A DNA stretch of 12,418 bases, taken from positions 1 through 12,418 of the forward strand of contig BDTL01000102.1 of the NCBI GenBank assembly GCA_002898115.1, in the 5' to 3' direction. This DNA comes from a bacterium BMS3Bbin02 (GTDB taxonomy: Bacteria; Actinomycetota; Acidimicrobiia; Spongiisociales; UBA5794). Shown piece by piece: positions 5,197 through 12,418 of this stretch. Each line of letters starts with the position of its first letter. The first letter of the stretch is position 1. A program made the position numbers and the translations under genes. The notes under the pieces were generated by a model. That model saw only the letters and a list, made by a program, of their open reading frames with translations, was not told the origin of the DNA and ran no database searches.

Positions 5197-5901
5197 ATGG
5201 GTCGACGTGTCCTTCTCAAGCTCTCCGGAGAGTCATTCGCTGATCCCGAGGTCGGATACGGGATTGATCCATCCACAATCGAACGGGTTGCGGCCGAGAT
5301 TGCAGAAGTATCGCGAGAGGGATACGAGGTGGGGATCGTTGTCGGCGGCGGCAACATCTTCCGCGGGCTGAGCGCGGCTGCCGCAGGCATGGATCGGGCG
5401 AACGCCGATTACATGGGCATGCTGGCGACCGTCATCAACGGTCTTGCTTTGCGAGATGTTCTCGAAAAGGCAGGCGCAGAATGTCGTGTGCAGACCGCGG
5501 TGAACATTCAAGCCGTGGCGGAACCGTATATCCGCTTGCGTGCGGTCCGTCACCTCGAGAAGGGCCGGATCGTGATCTTCGCCGGAGGTACCGGCAACCC
5601 GTACTTCACCACCGATACCGCAGCAGCCTTGAGAGCCGCCGAGGTCGGCGCGGTCGCCGTGCTCAAAGCTACGAAGGTGGATGGCGTTTTTGACAAAGAT
5701 CCTTCTCAGTTCGCCGACGCCGTTATGCTTGCTGACCTCTCCTACATGGATGCGGTGAATCGCCGTCTCCGTGTCATGGACACAACAGCCATTACGATGT
5801 GCATGGAAAACAACTTGCCGATCCGCGTGTTCAACATTTCCAAGCCGGGGAATGTTGCGGCCGCGGTACGCGGGGAGGCCGTGGGGTCTCTCGTCCACTG
5901 A
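5197..5901 (+). CDS. pyrH: UMP kinase
   Basis: Cytosolic enzyme that phosphorylates UMP to UDP with ATP, the entry to UTP and CTP. At 234 residues it is of normal family length. Motifs: KLSGES (8-13) at the phosphate site, GGGNIFRG (50-57), the UMP-binding segment DYMGMLAT (71-78), GGTGNPYFTTDTA (130-142) and KATKVDGVFDKDP (157-169), all characteristic of the hexameric bacterial PyrH of the amino-acid kinase fold and not of eukaryotic UMP/CMP kinases. ATG 5197 is 4 bp after the tsf stop with GAGGTG (5184-5189) as ribosome binding site. The usual bacterial order tsf-pyrH-frr is kept. Its product ultimately feeds the CTP used by CdsA two genes down. Confidence 0.98.
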   Translation: MGRRVLLKLSGESFADPEVGYGIDPSTIERVAAEIAEVSREGYEVGIVVGGGNIFRGLSAAAAGMDRANADYMGMLATVINGLALRDVLEKAGAECRVQTAVNIQAVAEPYIRLRAVRHLEKGRIVIFAGGTGNPYFTTDTAAALRAAEVGAVAVLKATKVDGVFDKDPSQFADAVMLADLSYMDAVNRRLRVMDTTAITMCMENNLPIRVFNISKPGNVAAAVRGEAVGSLVH

Positions 5902-5911
5902 AAGGCTTGCC

Positions 5912-6460
5912 ATGGTTAAAGCGGTTCTCGATGAGGCTCAACTCAAGATGGACCTCGCCGTCGAACACACGGCGCAAGAGTTCGGTAACATCCGTACCGG
6001 CCGGGCGAATCCCGGCATCTTGAACCGTGTCACGGTTGACTACTACGGCACTCAGACGCCGCTGAATCAACTGGCCGGATTCGCTGTCCCTGACGCCCGA
6101 ATGCTGGTGGTGCAACCGTACGATAAGACCGCTATGGAGGCGATCGAGCGAGCGATCAGCGAGGCGAACCTGGGTCTGAACCCCTCAAACGACGGCAACG
6201 TTATCCGCCTTGCGTTCCCGGCGCTCACCGAGGAGCGCCGCAAGGAGTTGATCCGGATAGTGCGCAACACGGCTGAGGACGGACGCATCTCGGTGCGCAA
6301 TGTGCGTCGGCAGGTGAAGGACGAGGTTGAAGGTCTTGACGATATATCGGAGGATGATGTTCGGCGAGCAGAAAAAGCCTTGCAGAACCTCACCGATGCA
6401 TCGGTAGGTCGGATCGACAGCTTGCTCGCACACAAAGAGGAAGAACTCCTCGAAGTTTAG
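5912..6460 (+). CDS. frr: Ribosome recycling factor
   Basis: With EF-G it splits the post-termination ribosome. The 182-residue protein (family ~185) begins MVKAVLDEAQLKMDLAVEHT and has the hallmark IRTGRANPGILNRVTVDYYGTQTPLNQLA, PDARMLVVQPYD, AIERAISEANLGLNPSNDGNVIRLAFPALTEERRKEL and VRNVRRQ, covering the long three-helix bundle and the beta/alpha head. The frame is open further upstream (to 5771), but that part overlaps pyrH; ATG 5912 fits the family N-terminus and has AAAGG (5901-5905) 6 nt before. It is 10 bp from the pyrH stop, and 35 bp before cdsA. Confidence 0.98.
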   Translation: MVKAVLDEAQLKMDLAVEHTAQEFGNIRTGRANPGILNRVTVDYYGTQTPLNQLAGFAVPDARMLVVQPYDKTAMEAIERAISEANLGLNPSNDGNVIRLAFPALTEERRKELIRIVRNTAEDGRISVRNVRRQVKDEVEGLDDISEDDVRRAEKALQNLTDASVGRIDSLLAHKEEELLEV

Positions 6461-6472
6461 GAGTCCCCTCAG

Positions 6473-6488
6473 CGTTTTGGTCGAAACG
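6473..6488 (+). promoter_or_regulatory. Small hairpin touching the cdsA ribosome binding site
   Basis: CGTTTT (6473-6478) can pair with GAAACG (6483-6488), with one G-U pair and a GGTC tetraloop. Its last base is the first G of GGAG (6488-6491), the only plausible ribosome binding site for the cdsA GTG at 6496. A mild translational brake on cdsA relative to frr is possible; the stem is short enough to be chance. Confidence 0.25.
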
Positions 6489-6495
6489 GAGCAAC

Positions 6496-9108
6496 GTGAG
6501 TTCAACAGATAGCGGCGACGGCGAAAGCCGGGACACGGGCGAGGATTCGTCGGATGTTGTCGATCCTGCCCAACCACCCTTGTTTGATCTGATGGGCGAT
6601 CCCGCCGAGTACGGCGTGGACGATGCCGGGAACCCGCTCGACGTCGGCAGCGGGTTTGGCGATCTGTGGGCGATGGATGGTGATGACATTCCCGACTCTG
6701 ACCCGATCGCCGATAACCCGCAGGCCGCGTCGGTCCAGCGCGCACGCAGGCTTTTTGCCAGACGCACCGAGTCACGATCATCGGACCTCTCCGAAGAGCT
6801 TGCCGATGACGAACCGAAACTCCAGGACGAACCCGAGAGCGCTACCGAACTCGAGCCGGCGGTACCGGACACAGCGATACCTGCCGCCGGCGACAGTGAT
6901 GTGCTCGGTGTTATTCCACGGGTGGATCCTGCGCAGCCGTCATCGGGCGAATCTCGCTCTCCGACCGGTGAAGCTGTCGACGATTGGCTTGCTGTCACAG
7001 ATCAGGTGGATCACGAAGCCGCGGCCAGCGACACAACAGTGAGCAAACGACGCCGTTTCGGCTGGCTTCGCGCTCAACCTGCTCCACACGACGAGGCGGT
7101 AGCGATCGGTGAGGAATCGGCGGAAGCTGCGGTCCCCGCGACGGAGTCACCGTCTGAGGAAAAGCCGGTCGAATCGTCTAGCGGGACCACACCCGGCTCC
7201 GCGGATATGGGGGAGCCGCTGGCGCCCGTCGTGGCGAGCGTCGCAGACTCCCCGGATGAACTAACCAGAATTCCCCTGGTTCGACCCCCCGACAGCCTCA
7301 AGGATCCGCAGTCGGAGAGCACCGCCCCCGGTCAGGTACCCCCGACAGAGGACCCGCCCCCGGTTCCAGGGTTCGGATCGTCGGAACAGGTCACCTCACC
7401 GTTGCCTGACCAGATTGCCGCCGTCCATGAAATTTCTGCACATACAGGCGGTCCGGTACAGCCGTCGCAACCCGGCGTGCAGCAGAACCTCCGGGACGGT
7501 GATGTGTTCGACATCGACGGCGAGACCCCGACGGATGATCTCGATGATGATGCTTCCGGCACAGCAGGGGTTATCGCGGAGGCCGACGCTGAGTCTGCCG
7601 AGGATGAGGGTCTGCGGGTTTCGTCGACACTGAGTGTTGTCCCGCCAGTGCCAACTCTTAGCGCGGTGCCCGACGCGCCCGAGGATTCGACACCCTATTC
7701 GGTGGACTCATTCGACGATTTCGCGTTCGATTTCGAAGATCTCATGACGCAAGAGACCCTGGACGAACCAGAGCTTGATCCATCCGGCTCCCCCTTGGCT
7801 CAGTGGCCTGGAGACGGGTCTGCAAGTACGTCGGAGGACTCAGGGCCGGCAGTCGCCGGCGCAACTTCAAGCCAGGAGCCGCCGACACAACGCGCGGACG
7901 ACACGACGTTCGACCCGGCTACCGGTGAGACCGAAACAGGTGCCGAAGACGCGGGGCGAACTGATGCCCGGGTGGAGTCGCGATCCAATGGGTTGTACGT
8001 TCCGAACAACGTCGTTCCCGAGGCTGCGGAACCTGTCGGTGATGAAGACGGTGACGAGGAATACGAGCACGTGGAGGTGAAGCCGGGTGCCCCTGTCGAC
8101 GTCGCGGCCTACACCTCTGAAGAATATGTGCAGGAATCGACCGCGGAACATGCGGGACTGGCACGCGCGATTGCCGAGGCAGATGAACGAGGCAGCGAAC
8201 ATGCCGCGCTGTACGCGGCTCTCCCCGGTATGGAGGACGAGGTCGTGGGGCTGGAGGATGTGGTCGACATGACCATGGAGCAGGAGTCGGTGAACCTCGC
8301 CAAGCCTGCGCCTCCGTCGGATATTGCCACGCGAGTAGGTACGAGTGTCGGCCTCGTAGCTGTTGTTGCACTGGCCCTGCTCAATCCGGTGACGACAGGG
8401 ATTCTAGCGTTTTTCGCGTTCGGTATTGCTGCCCTCGAGTATTACACCGCTCTGCAACGCGCCGGGGCTCGGCCCGTGACGTGGGCTGGGCTTCTCGGGA
8501 TTGCGGGCGCCTTCGTGGGAACGTGGGTTTTCGGTCTTGTTGCCATCCCCGTCTCCGTTGTGCTGTCGACGATCGCGGCCGCACTCTTCCTATCGTTCAA
8601 GCCGACCTGGCCCCGTCCCGGGGTGAATCTGGCGTTCACGATGCTCTGTGTCGCGTGGATCGGTGGCTCCGGTGGCTTGATATTCTCGATATTGAGGAGT
8701 CCCGACTACCGGGTGCTTGTGGCTGTGCTGATTCTGATGGTGGTCGTGCTTGACGTGGCCCAGTACTTTACGGGACGAGCATTTGGGAAGCGCCCACTCA
8801 CGCCGGTCGTGTCGCCGAAGAAGACAGTCGAAGGGCTTATTGGCGGATACGTGGCACTCGTGGCAGCAGGGCTGGTGCTTTCCCGGTTCGCTTTCTGGGA
8901 CCAATCGACCGCGATGGTGCTCGTCGTTTCGATCGGAATCGTCGCACCGCTCGGCGACCTATCGGTCAGTGTGATTAAGCGATCTCTGCGAATGAAGGAT
9001 ATGGGCGTGGTGTTACCCGGTCACGGCGGCGTGCTCGACCGGATTGATGCACTGCTGTTCGCCATACCAGCCGCCTGGGTTGTTTTCACCTGGGCAGGAC
9101 TGATGTGA
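6496..9108 (+). CDS. cdsA: Phosphatidate cytidylyltransferase with a ~610-residue acidic N-terminal extension
   Basis: Membrane enzyme that makes CDP-diacylglycerol from phosphatidic acid and CTP, the precursor of anionic phospholipids and phosphatidylinositol. Residues ~614-870 are a standard-size CdsA domain with about eight hydrophobic segments, DVAQYFTGRAFGK (753-765), SPKKTVEG (773-780) and the full CDP-diglyceride synthetase signature at 825-851 (S-x-x-K-R, K834-D835, PGHGG 841-845, DRID 848-851). Residues 1-610 are unlike known CdsA catalytic sequence: rich in D, E, P, S, T and G, with no predicted fold by eye, two basic islands (QRARRLFARR 81-90; KRRRFGWLRA 184-193), an aromatic-acidic patch (FDDFAFDFEDLM 406-417) and a better-ordered, helix-prone stretch at ~536-592 (YTSEEYVQEST ... 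PGMEDEVVGLEDVVD) just before the membrane. The frame is continuous from GTG 6496 (GGAG at 6488-6491). It overlaps dxr by 4 bp. Confidence 0.93.
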   Translation: MSSTDSGDGESRDTGEDSSDVVDPAQPPLFDLMGDPAEYGVDDAGNPLDVGSGFGDLWAMDGDDIPDSDPIADNPQAASVQRARRLFARRTESRSSDLSEELADDEPKLQDEPESATELEPAVPDTAIPAAGDSDVLGVIPRVDPAQPSSGESRSPTGEAVDDWLAVTDQVDHEAAASDTTVSKRRRFGWLRAQPAPHDEAVAIGEESAEAAVPATESPSEEKPVESSSGTTPGSADMGEPLAPVVASVADSPDELTRIPLVRPPDSLKDPQSESTAPGQVPPTEDPPPVPGFGSSEQVTSPLPDQIAAVHEISAHTGGPVQPSQPGVQQNLRDGDVFDIDGETPTDDLDDDASGTAGVIAEADAESAEDEGLRVSSTLSVVPPVPTLSAVPDAPEDSTPYSVDSFDDFAFDFEDLMTQETLDEPELDPSGSPLAQWPGDGSASTSEDSGPAVAGATSSQEPPTQRADDTTFDPATGETETGAEDAGRTDARVESRSNGLYVPNNVVPEAAEPVGDEDGDEEYEHVEVKPGAPVDVAAYTSEEYVQESTAEHAGLARAIAEADERGSEHAALYAALPGMEDEVVGLEDVVDMTMEQESVNLAKPAPPSDIATRVGTSVGLVAVVALALLNPVTTGILAFFAFGIAALEYYTALQRAGARPVTWAGLLGIAGAFVGTWVFGLVAIPVSVVLSTIAAALFLSFKPTWPRPGVNLAFTMLCVAWIGGSGGLIFSILRSPDYRVLVAVLILMVVVLDVAQYFTGRAFGKRPLTPVVSPKKTVEGLIGGYVALVAAGLVLSRFAFWDQSTAMVLVVSIGIVAPLGDLSVSVIKRSLRMKDMGVVLPGHGGVLDRIDALLFAIPAAWVVFTWAGLM

Positions 9109-10247
9109 AACCGATCGTTCTGCTCGGAGCGACCGGGTCGATCGGACGCCAGACGCGCGATGTGGCGGCTCGCCAGGGTTGGGAGATTGTGGGCCTTGCA
9201 GCCCGTTCTGCGTCCGATGAGTTGTTGGTCGCCGCTAACGAGTTCCCCGAGGCGGTTGTGGTTGTCGCCGATCCGCTTGACAACGGTCGGTCACACTTCG
9301 AGACCGTTCTCGGCGATCGTGTGCAGTTCGGCGACGATGCTGTCGAGGACCTTGCGTCGCGCCGTGGCGTGGTGGTCGTGAACGGAATCGTCGGTGCTGT
9401 CGGTCTTCAAGCATCGGTCGCGGCGCTGGAGGCCGGCAACCGTCTTGCTCTTGCCAACAAGGAGACCCTGGTTGCGGGCGGACCCGTCGTCCTTGAGGCG
9501 GCTCGGCGTGGAGGGGGAGAAATAGTTCCGATCGACTCGGAACACTCGGCGTTGTGGCAGTGCCTCGTGGGCGAACGCCGTAGCGACGTGCGTCGTCTGA
9601 TCCTCACCGCATCCGGGGGTCCGTTTCGATCCCGTACCAGGTCCGAACTGGAGAATGTCACTGTCGCCGAAGCACTCAACCATCCGACGTGGTCGATGGG
9701 GCCCCGTATCACAATCGATTCCGCAACCCTTGCCAACAAGGCTCTCGAGGTGATTGAGGCGCATTACCTCTTCAACGTGCCGTACGACGCAATAGACGTT
9801 GTTGTGCACCCCGAGAGTATCGTTCACTCAATGGTGGAGTACGCCGATGGGGCGATAATCGCCGAACTCGGCGCTCCCGATATGCGTCTGCCCATTCAGT
9901 ACGCCCTCGCGTACCCGGAACGCGCCTTCGTTCCGCCCGATCCCTTCGATTTCACGGCCCAACCTCTCACCTTCCACGAACCCGACACAGACACATTCCG
10001 GTGCCTCGCACTCGGGTACGCGGCGGGGCGGATCGGGGGATCGGCCACTGCGGTGCTCAATGCGGCGGACGAGGTCGCTGTCGCTGCGTTCCTTGAGCAG
10101 CGGATAGGGTTTCTTGAGATAGCGGACGTCATTGACGCGGCACTCGAAACCGTCGAACACGGACCGGTAACTACCATTGCTGATGTGGTCGCCTACGACC
10201 ATGAGGCACGCCGGGTGGCCGGCGAATGGATCGCAGGCAGGGGATAG
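9105..10247 (+). CDS. dxr: 1-deoxy-D-xylulose 5-phosphate reductoisomerase
   Basis: Cytosolic NADPH- and divalent-metal-dependent enzyme that converts DXP to 2-C-methyl-D-erythritol 4-phosphate, the first committed MEP-pathway step and the target of fosmidomycin. The 380-residue protein has the NADPH-binding GATGSIGRQT (8-16), NGIVGAVGLQAS, ALANKETLVAGG (115-126), the metal ligands D144, E146 (PIDSEHSALWQCL) and E215 (LANKALEVIEAH), TASGGPFRSR, HPTWSMGPRITIDSATLANKA and PESIVHSMVEYADGAIIAELGAPDMRLPIQYAL. The start is GTG 9105 in a GTGA overlap with the cdsA stop, which implies coupled translation. Length is slightly under the usual ~390-400, with nothing missing from the core. Confidence 0.97.
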   Translation: MKPIVLLGATGSIGRQTRDVAARQGWEIVGLAARSASDELLVAANEFPEAVVVVADPLDNGRSHFETVLGDRVQFGDDAVEDLASRRGVVVVNGIVGAVGLQASVAALEAGNRLALANKETLVAGGPVVLEAARRGGGEIVPIDSEHSALWQCLVGERRSDVRRLILTASGGPFRSRTRSELENVTVAEALNHPTWSMGPRITIDSATLANKALEVIEAHYLFNVPYDAIDVVVHPESIVHSMVEYADGAIIAELGAPDMRLPIQYALAYPERAFVPPDPFDFTAQPLTFHEPDTDTFRCLALGYAAGRIGGSATAVLNAADEVAVAAFLEQRIGFLEIADVIDAALETVEHGPVTTIADVVAYDHEARRVAGEWIAGRG

Positions 10248-10272
10248 ATACAAGGTACGCGCGCGGCCACGC

Positions 10273-10278
10273 TACCGT
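10273..10278 (+). promoter_or_regulatory. Possible -10 box (TACCGT) for rseP
   Basis: TACCGT fits TANNNT and would start a transcript about 20 nt before the rseP ATG, just including the GAGG ribosome binding site. The 59-bp dxr-rseP gap is the longest in the run from rpsB onward, so an internal promoter is plausible. No -35 is evident. Confidence 0.3.
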
Positions 10279-10306
10279 TGCGGGCTAACAAGAACCACGA
10301 GGTTTC

Positions 10307-11563
10307 ATGGGATCAATAATCGTCGGTGTCGGCATCTTGGCGGCGATCGTCATTCACGAAGCAGGCCATTTCCTGGCCGCTAAGGCTTTCGGCATGAAGG
10401 CCACTGAGGCGTTCTTCGGATTTGGTCCAAAACTGTGGTCGATCAAACGCGGCGAGACAGAGTACGGCGTCAAGGCAATACCGCTCGGCGGATACGTGCG
10501 GATCATCGGCATGAACCCGCTTGAAGAGGTTGATCCCGACGAGGAGCACCGCACATACCGCGGCAAGCCATTCTGGCAGAAATCAGTTGTGGTACTCGCC
10601 GGCATCGGATCTCATTTCGTTGTTGCATTCGTGTTGTTCGCCATTGCTGCGGCGATGTTTGGACAGACATTCCAAACGCTGACAATTGATGCTGTATCGG
10701 AGATCTATCAGTCGGGTGAAGGAACTCAGCCGCTCGCCTGGGGTGAGGACGATCGTGTTATCTCGGTTGACGGCGTACCGGTCGCGGACTTTGAGTTTCT
10801 GCAGCCGACTCTCGGCCAGACTGTTGACGTCGTGGTCCTTCGCGACGGTGAAGAGATCACTCTCGAAACCGACTTCACACTGGCGGCTGCACCGGCCGCC
10901 AGTATCGACATTCGGCGTGGTGACACCATTACGTCAATCGACAACACACCGGTGTCGACATGGGACGAGTTCGTTGCCGTCGCCCAAGCTCGCCCCAATC
11001 TGGAGACGGCGCTCACCGTCGAGCGCGACGGTGACACAATCAATCTGAGCGTAACGCTGGCGGAGCGCGAGAACGATGGCGTCGTCACCGGCTTTCTCGG
11101 TGTTGCTCCCGGGCAGGTAAACGAGAAGTACTCGACTCTCGGCGCGGTCCGGCAGGGAGCATCGTTTCTTGTAATAACCACTGGTGATGCAGTCGTTGGT
11201 CTGGTGGGACTCATCGGCGCGGTTCCCGACATGGTCGCCGGCGTTTTTGGAGGTAGTCCGGTTCCGGTCAACGATGTACGGCCCATCTCGCCGATAGGCC
11301 TCGTCCAGATTGCCGGCCAGGCCGAGGTTGGCGGCGCAATAGCCCTACTTGCGTCGGTGAATGTGTTTCTCGGTGTGCTCAACTTGTTCCCGATGTTTCC
11401 CCTCGACGGAGGACACTTCGTTGTTGCCGCGTACGAAAAGATTCGCGGACGTTCCCCCGATGTCCGTAAGCTCATGCCTGTCGCAGCCGTGGTATTGGTC
11501 TTCCTGGTGACATTGGGTCTGTACGGGGTCTATCTCGACCTGTTCAACCCGCTCCAGTTCTAG
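10307..11563 (+). CDS. rseP: Site-2 intramembrane zinc metalloprotease (RseP/Rip1 family)
   Basis: Membrane protease that cuts transmembrane segments of already clipped substrates such as anti-sigma factors (RseA in E. coli; several anti-sigmas for Rip1 in M. tuberculosis). The 418-residue protein has HEAGH at 17-21 in the first membrane segment (zinc ligands H17, H21; catalytic E18), GGYVRIIGMNP (61-71), a second segment at ~95-118, an extracytoplasmic region at ~120-275, a third segment with NLFPMFPLDGGH (359-370; third ligand D367) and a last segment at ~390-411. The outer region holds two PDZ-like cores, DDRVISVDGVPV (~148-159) and GDTITSIDNTPV (~205-216), each followed by an RDGE/RDGD strand. 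GAGG (10299-10302) precedes ATG 10307. The place between dxr and ispG is the same as that of Rip1 in M. tuberculosis. Confidence 0.95.
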   Translation: MGSIIVGVGILAAIVIHEAGHFLAAKAFGMKATEAFFGFGPKLWSIKRGETEYGVKAIPLGGYVRIIGMNPLEEVDPDEEHRTYRGKPFWQKSVVVLAGIGSHFVVAFVLFAIAAAMFGQTFQTLTIDAVSEIYQSGEGTQPLAWGEDDRVISVDGVPVADFEFLQPTLGQTVDVVVLRDGEEITLETDFTLAAAPAASIDIRRGDTITSIDNTPVSTWDEFVAVAQARPNLETALTVERDGDTINLSVTLAERENDGVVTGFLGVAPGQVNEKYSTLGAVRQGASFLVITTGDAVVGLVGLIGAVPDMVAGVFGGSPVPVNDVRPISPIGLVQIAGQAEVGGAIALLASVNVFLGVLNLFPMFPLDGGHFVVAAYEKIRGRSPDVRKLMPVAAVVLVFLVTLGLYGVYLDLFNPLQF

Positions 11564-11607
11564 TGGTATGTCCCGGGTGCCTTGATCGTCTGTAGGCTGT
11601 TGCACGT

Positions 11608-12418
11608 ATGAGTACTCCACGTTCAACGACGCGTCCACTCATGGTCGGCACTGTCCCAGTCGGGGGCGATGCGCCGGTCACTGTGCAGTCAATGACGACG
11701 ACAAAGACTGCCGACGTCGATGCAACCCTGGCGCAGATTTACGCGCTGGCCGGTGCCGGCGCGGACATCGTGCGGGTGACCTGCAACGACGTTGCTGCAG
11801 CTCAGGGCATTGCCGAGATGGTCCCGCGGTCACCGGTTCCACTCATTGCGGATATCCATTTTCAATACAAGCTTGCTCTTGCAGCGATCGAAGCAGGAGT
11901 TGCCGGTCTTCGGCTCAACCCGGGGAACATTCGCAAGGAGGACCACATCAAGGAGGTTGCACGGGCCGCCAAGGGGGCTGGGATCCCCATTCGGATCGGC
12001 GTCAACGCTGGATCTCTCGACAAGGACCTTCTTGAGAAACACGGTTCCGCGACACCGGAGGCTCTTGTCGAGAGTGCAATGCTTGAGGCACGATATCTCG
12101 AAGAGGTTGACTTCTACGACATCAAGATTTCCGTGAAACACTCGAACGTGCCTCGGATGATCGATTCGTATCGTTTGTTGTCTCGGACGTCTGACTATCC
12201 GCTCCATCTGGGGGTGACCGAGGCGGGGCCACCCCCGGGCGGACTTATCAAGTCGGTCGCCGGCATAGGGACACTGTTGTCCGAGGGAATCGGTAACACG
12301 ATCCGGTTTTCGCTTACAGCTGATCCTGTTGAAGAGGCCAAGGCCGGTCGTCAGCTCTTGGAGTACCTCGGCCTGCGGGAGCGTTCCGACCTAGACCTCA
12401 TCGCGTGTCCCTCATGTG
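11608..12418 (+). CDS. ispG: 4-hydroxy-3-methylbut-2-enyl diphosphate synthase (3' partial)
   Basis: Iron-sulphur enzyme (GcpE) that reductively opens MEcPP to HMBPP late in the MEP pathway. The frame begins at ATG 11608 and is open to the window edge (270 complete codons; the whole protein is usually ~370-400). Visible signatures: VGGDAPVTVQSMTTTKTADVDAT (18-40), GADIVRVT, PLIADIHFQYKLAL (78-91), GLRLNPGNI (100-108), PIRIGVNAGSLDK (127-139), DIKISVKHSNV, HLGVTEAGPP (200-209), IGNTIRFSLTADP (228-240), and CPSC with C267 and C270, the first two ligands of the [4Fe-4S] cluster; the third lies beyond the edge. It is 44 bp after rseP. There is no clear Shine-Dalgarno; TAGGCT (11593-11598) could be a -10 for a leaderless or nearly leaderless transcript starting close to the ATG. 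Confidence 0.97.
   Translation, partial: MSTPRSTTRPLMVGTVPVGGDAPVTVQSMTTTKTADVDATLAQIYALAGAGADIVRVTCNDVAAAQGIAEMVPRSPVPLIADIHFQYKLALAAIEAGVAGLRLNPGNIRKEDHIKEVARAAKGAGIPIRIGVNAGSLDKDLLEKHGSATPEALVESAMLEARYLEEVDFYDIKISVKHSNVPRMIDSYRLLSRTSDYPLHLGVTEAGPPPGGLIKSVAGIGTLLSEGIGNTIRFSLTADPVEEAKAGRQLLEYLGLRERSDLDLIACPSC

Noticed and set aside
5771..5911. Upstream extension of frr inside pyrH
   Set aside because: It overlaps 131 bp of pyrH and the extra residues are not RRF-like; ATG 5912 matches the family start and has AAAGG in place.
5233..5913. 226-codon minus-strand frame opposite pyrH
   Set aside because: Histidine- and arginine-rich shadow of a conserved kinase gene in GC-rich DNA.
1..12418. 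A hidden defence, toxin-antitoxin, CRISPR or biosynthetic accessory system
   Set aside because: All plus-strand space from 1968 onward is filled by recognised core genes, the one unknown gene stands alone, and no array or inserted element is visible.

Overview
This window looks like chromosomal core DNA from a high-GC Gram-positive bacterium (Actinomycetota), most likely of the class Acidimicrobiia. Three things point there. The gene order xerC, whiG-type sigma factor, rpsB, tsf, pyrH, frr, cdsA, dxr, site-2 protease, ispG is an actinobacterial arrangement; from memory, Streptomyces has whiG near rpsB, and Mycobacterium tuberculosis has the same translation, CDP-DAG and MEP genes in this order with extra genes interspersed. 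The base composition is roughly 60% GC by eye, and GTG starts are used. The first gene ends in a cysteine-bearing S-layer-homology-like triple repeat (GCNPP...FCP...VTRxQMAAFL) that I associate with Acidimicrobiia surface proteins. The class is an inference; the phylum is well supported.

Layout. Positions 1-879 hold the C-terminal end of a secreted right-handed beta-helix protein with three SLH-like repeats. A strong hairpin (931-961) separates it from a convergent minus-strand gene (989-1693) for an unrecognised protein with two membrane segments. Upstream of that gene lies a perfect 20-bp palindrome (1715-1734) that matches the Rex redox-repressor operator. The divergent 274-bp gap (1694-1967) leads into a long plus-strand run to the window end: xerC and a WhiG/FliA-type sigma factor (26-bp overlap); a 150-bp leader with a large bulged hairpin; rpsB and tsf (ribosomal protein S2, EF-Ts); pyrH and frr (UMP kinase, ribosome recycling factor); cdsA with a very long acidic N-terminal extension; dxr (4-bp overlap with cdsA); an RseP/Rip1 site-2 protease; and ispG, which runs off the right edge just after the first two iron-sulphur cysteines.

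How the genes fit together. rpsB, tsf and frr serve translation; pyrH supplies UDP and hence the CTP that CdsA uses to make CDP-diacylglycerol; dxr and ispG are the first committed and a late step of the MEP isoprenoid pathway; the site-2 protease acts in envelope stress and membrane-protein turnover. Gaps from rpsB to ispG are at most 59 bp, so much of this could be co-transcribed, with possible internal promoters before rseP and ispG.

I saw no tRNA, rRNA, CRISPR array, insertion sequence, prophage or toxin-type accessory system. The items most worth a second look are the Rex-type operator in front of an uncharacterised membrane protein, the roughly 610-residue extension of CdsA, and the structured rpsB leader.
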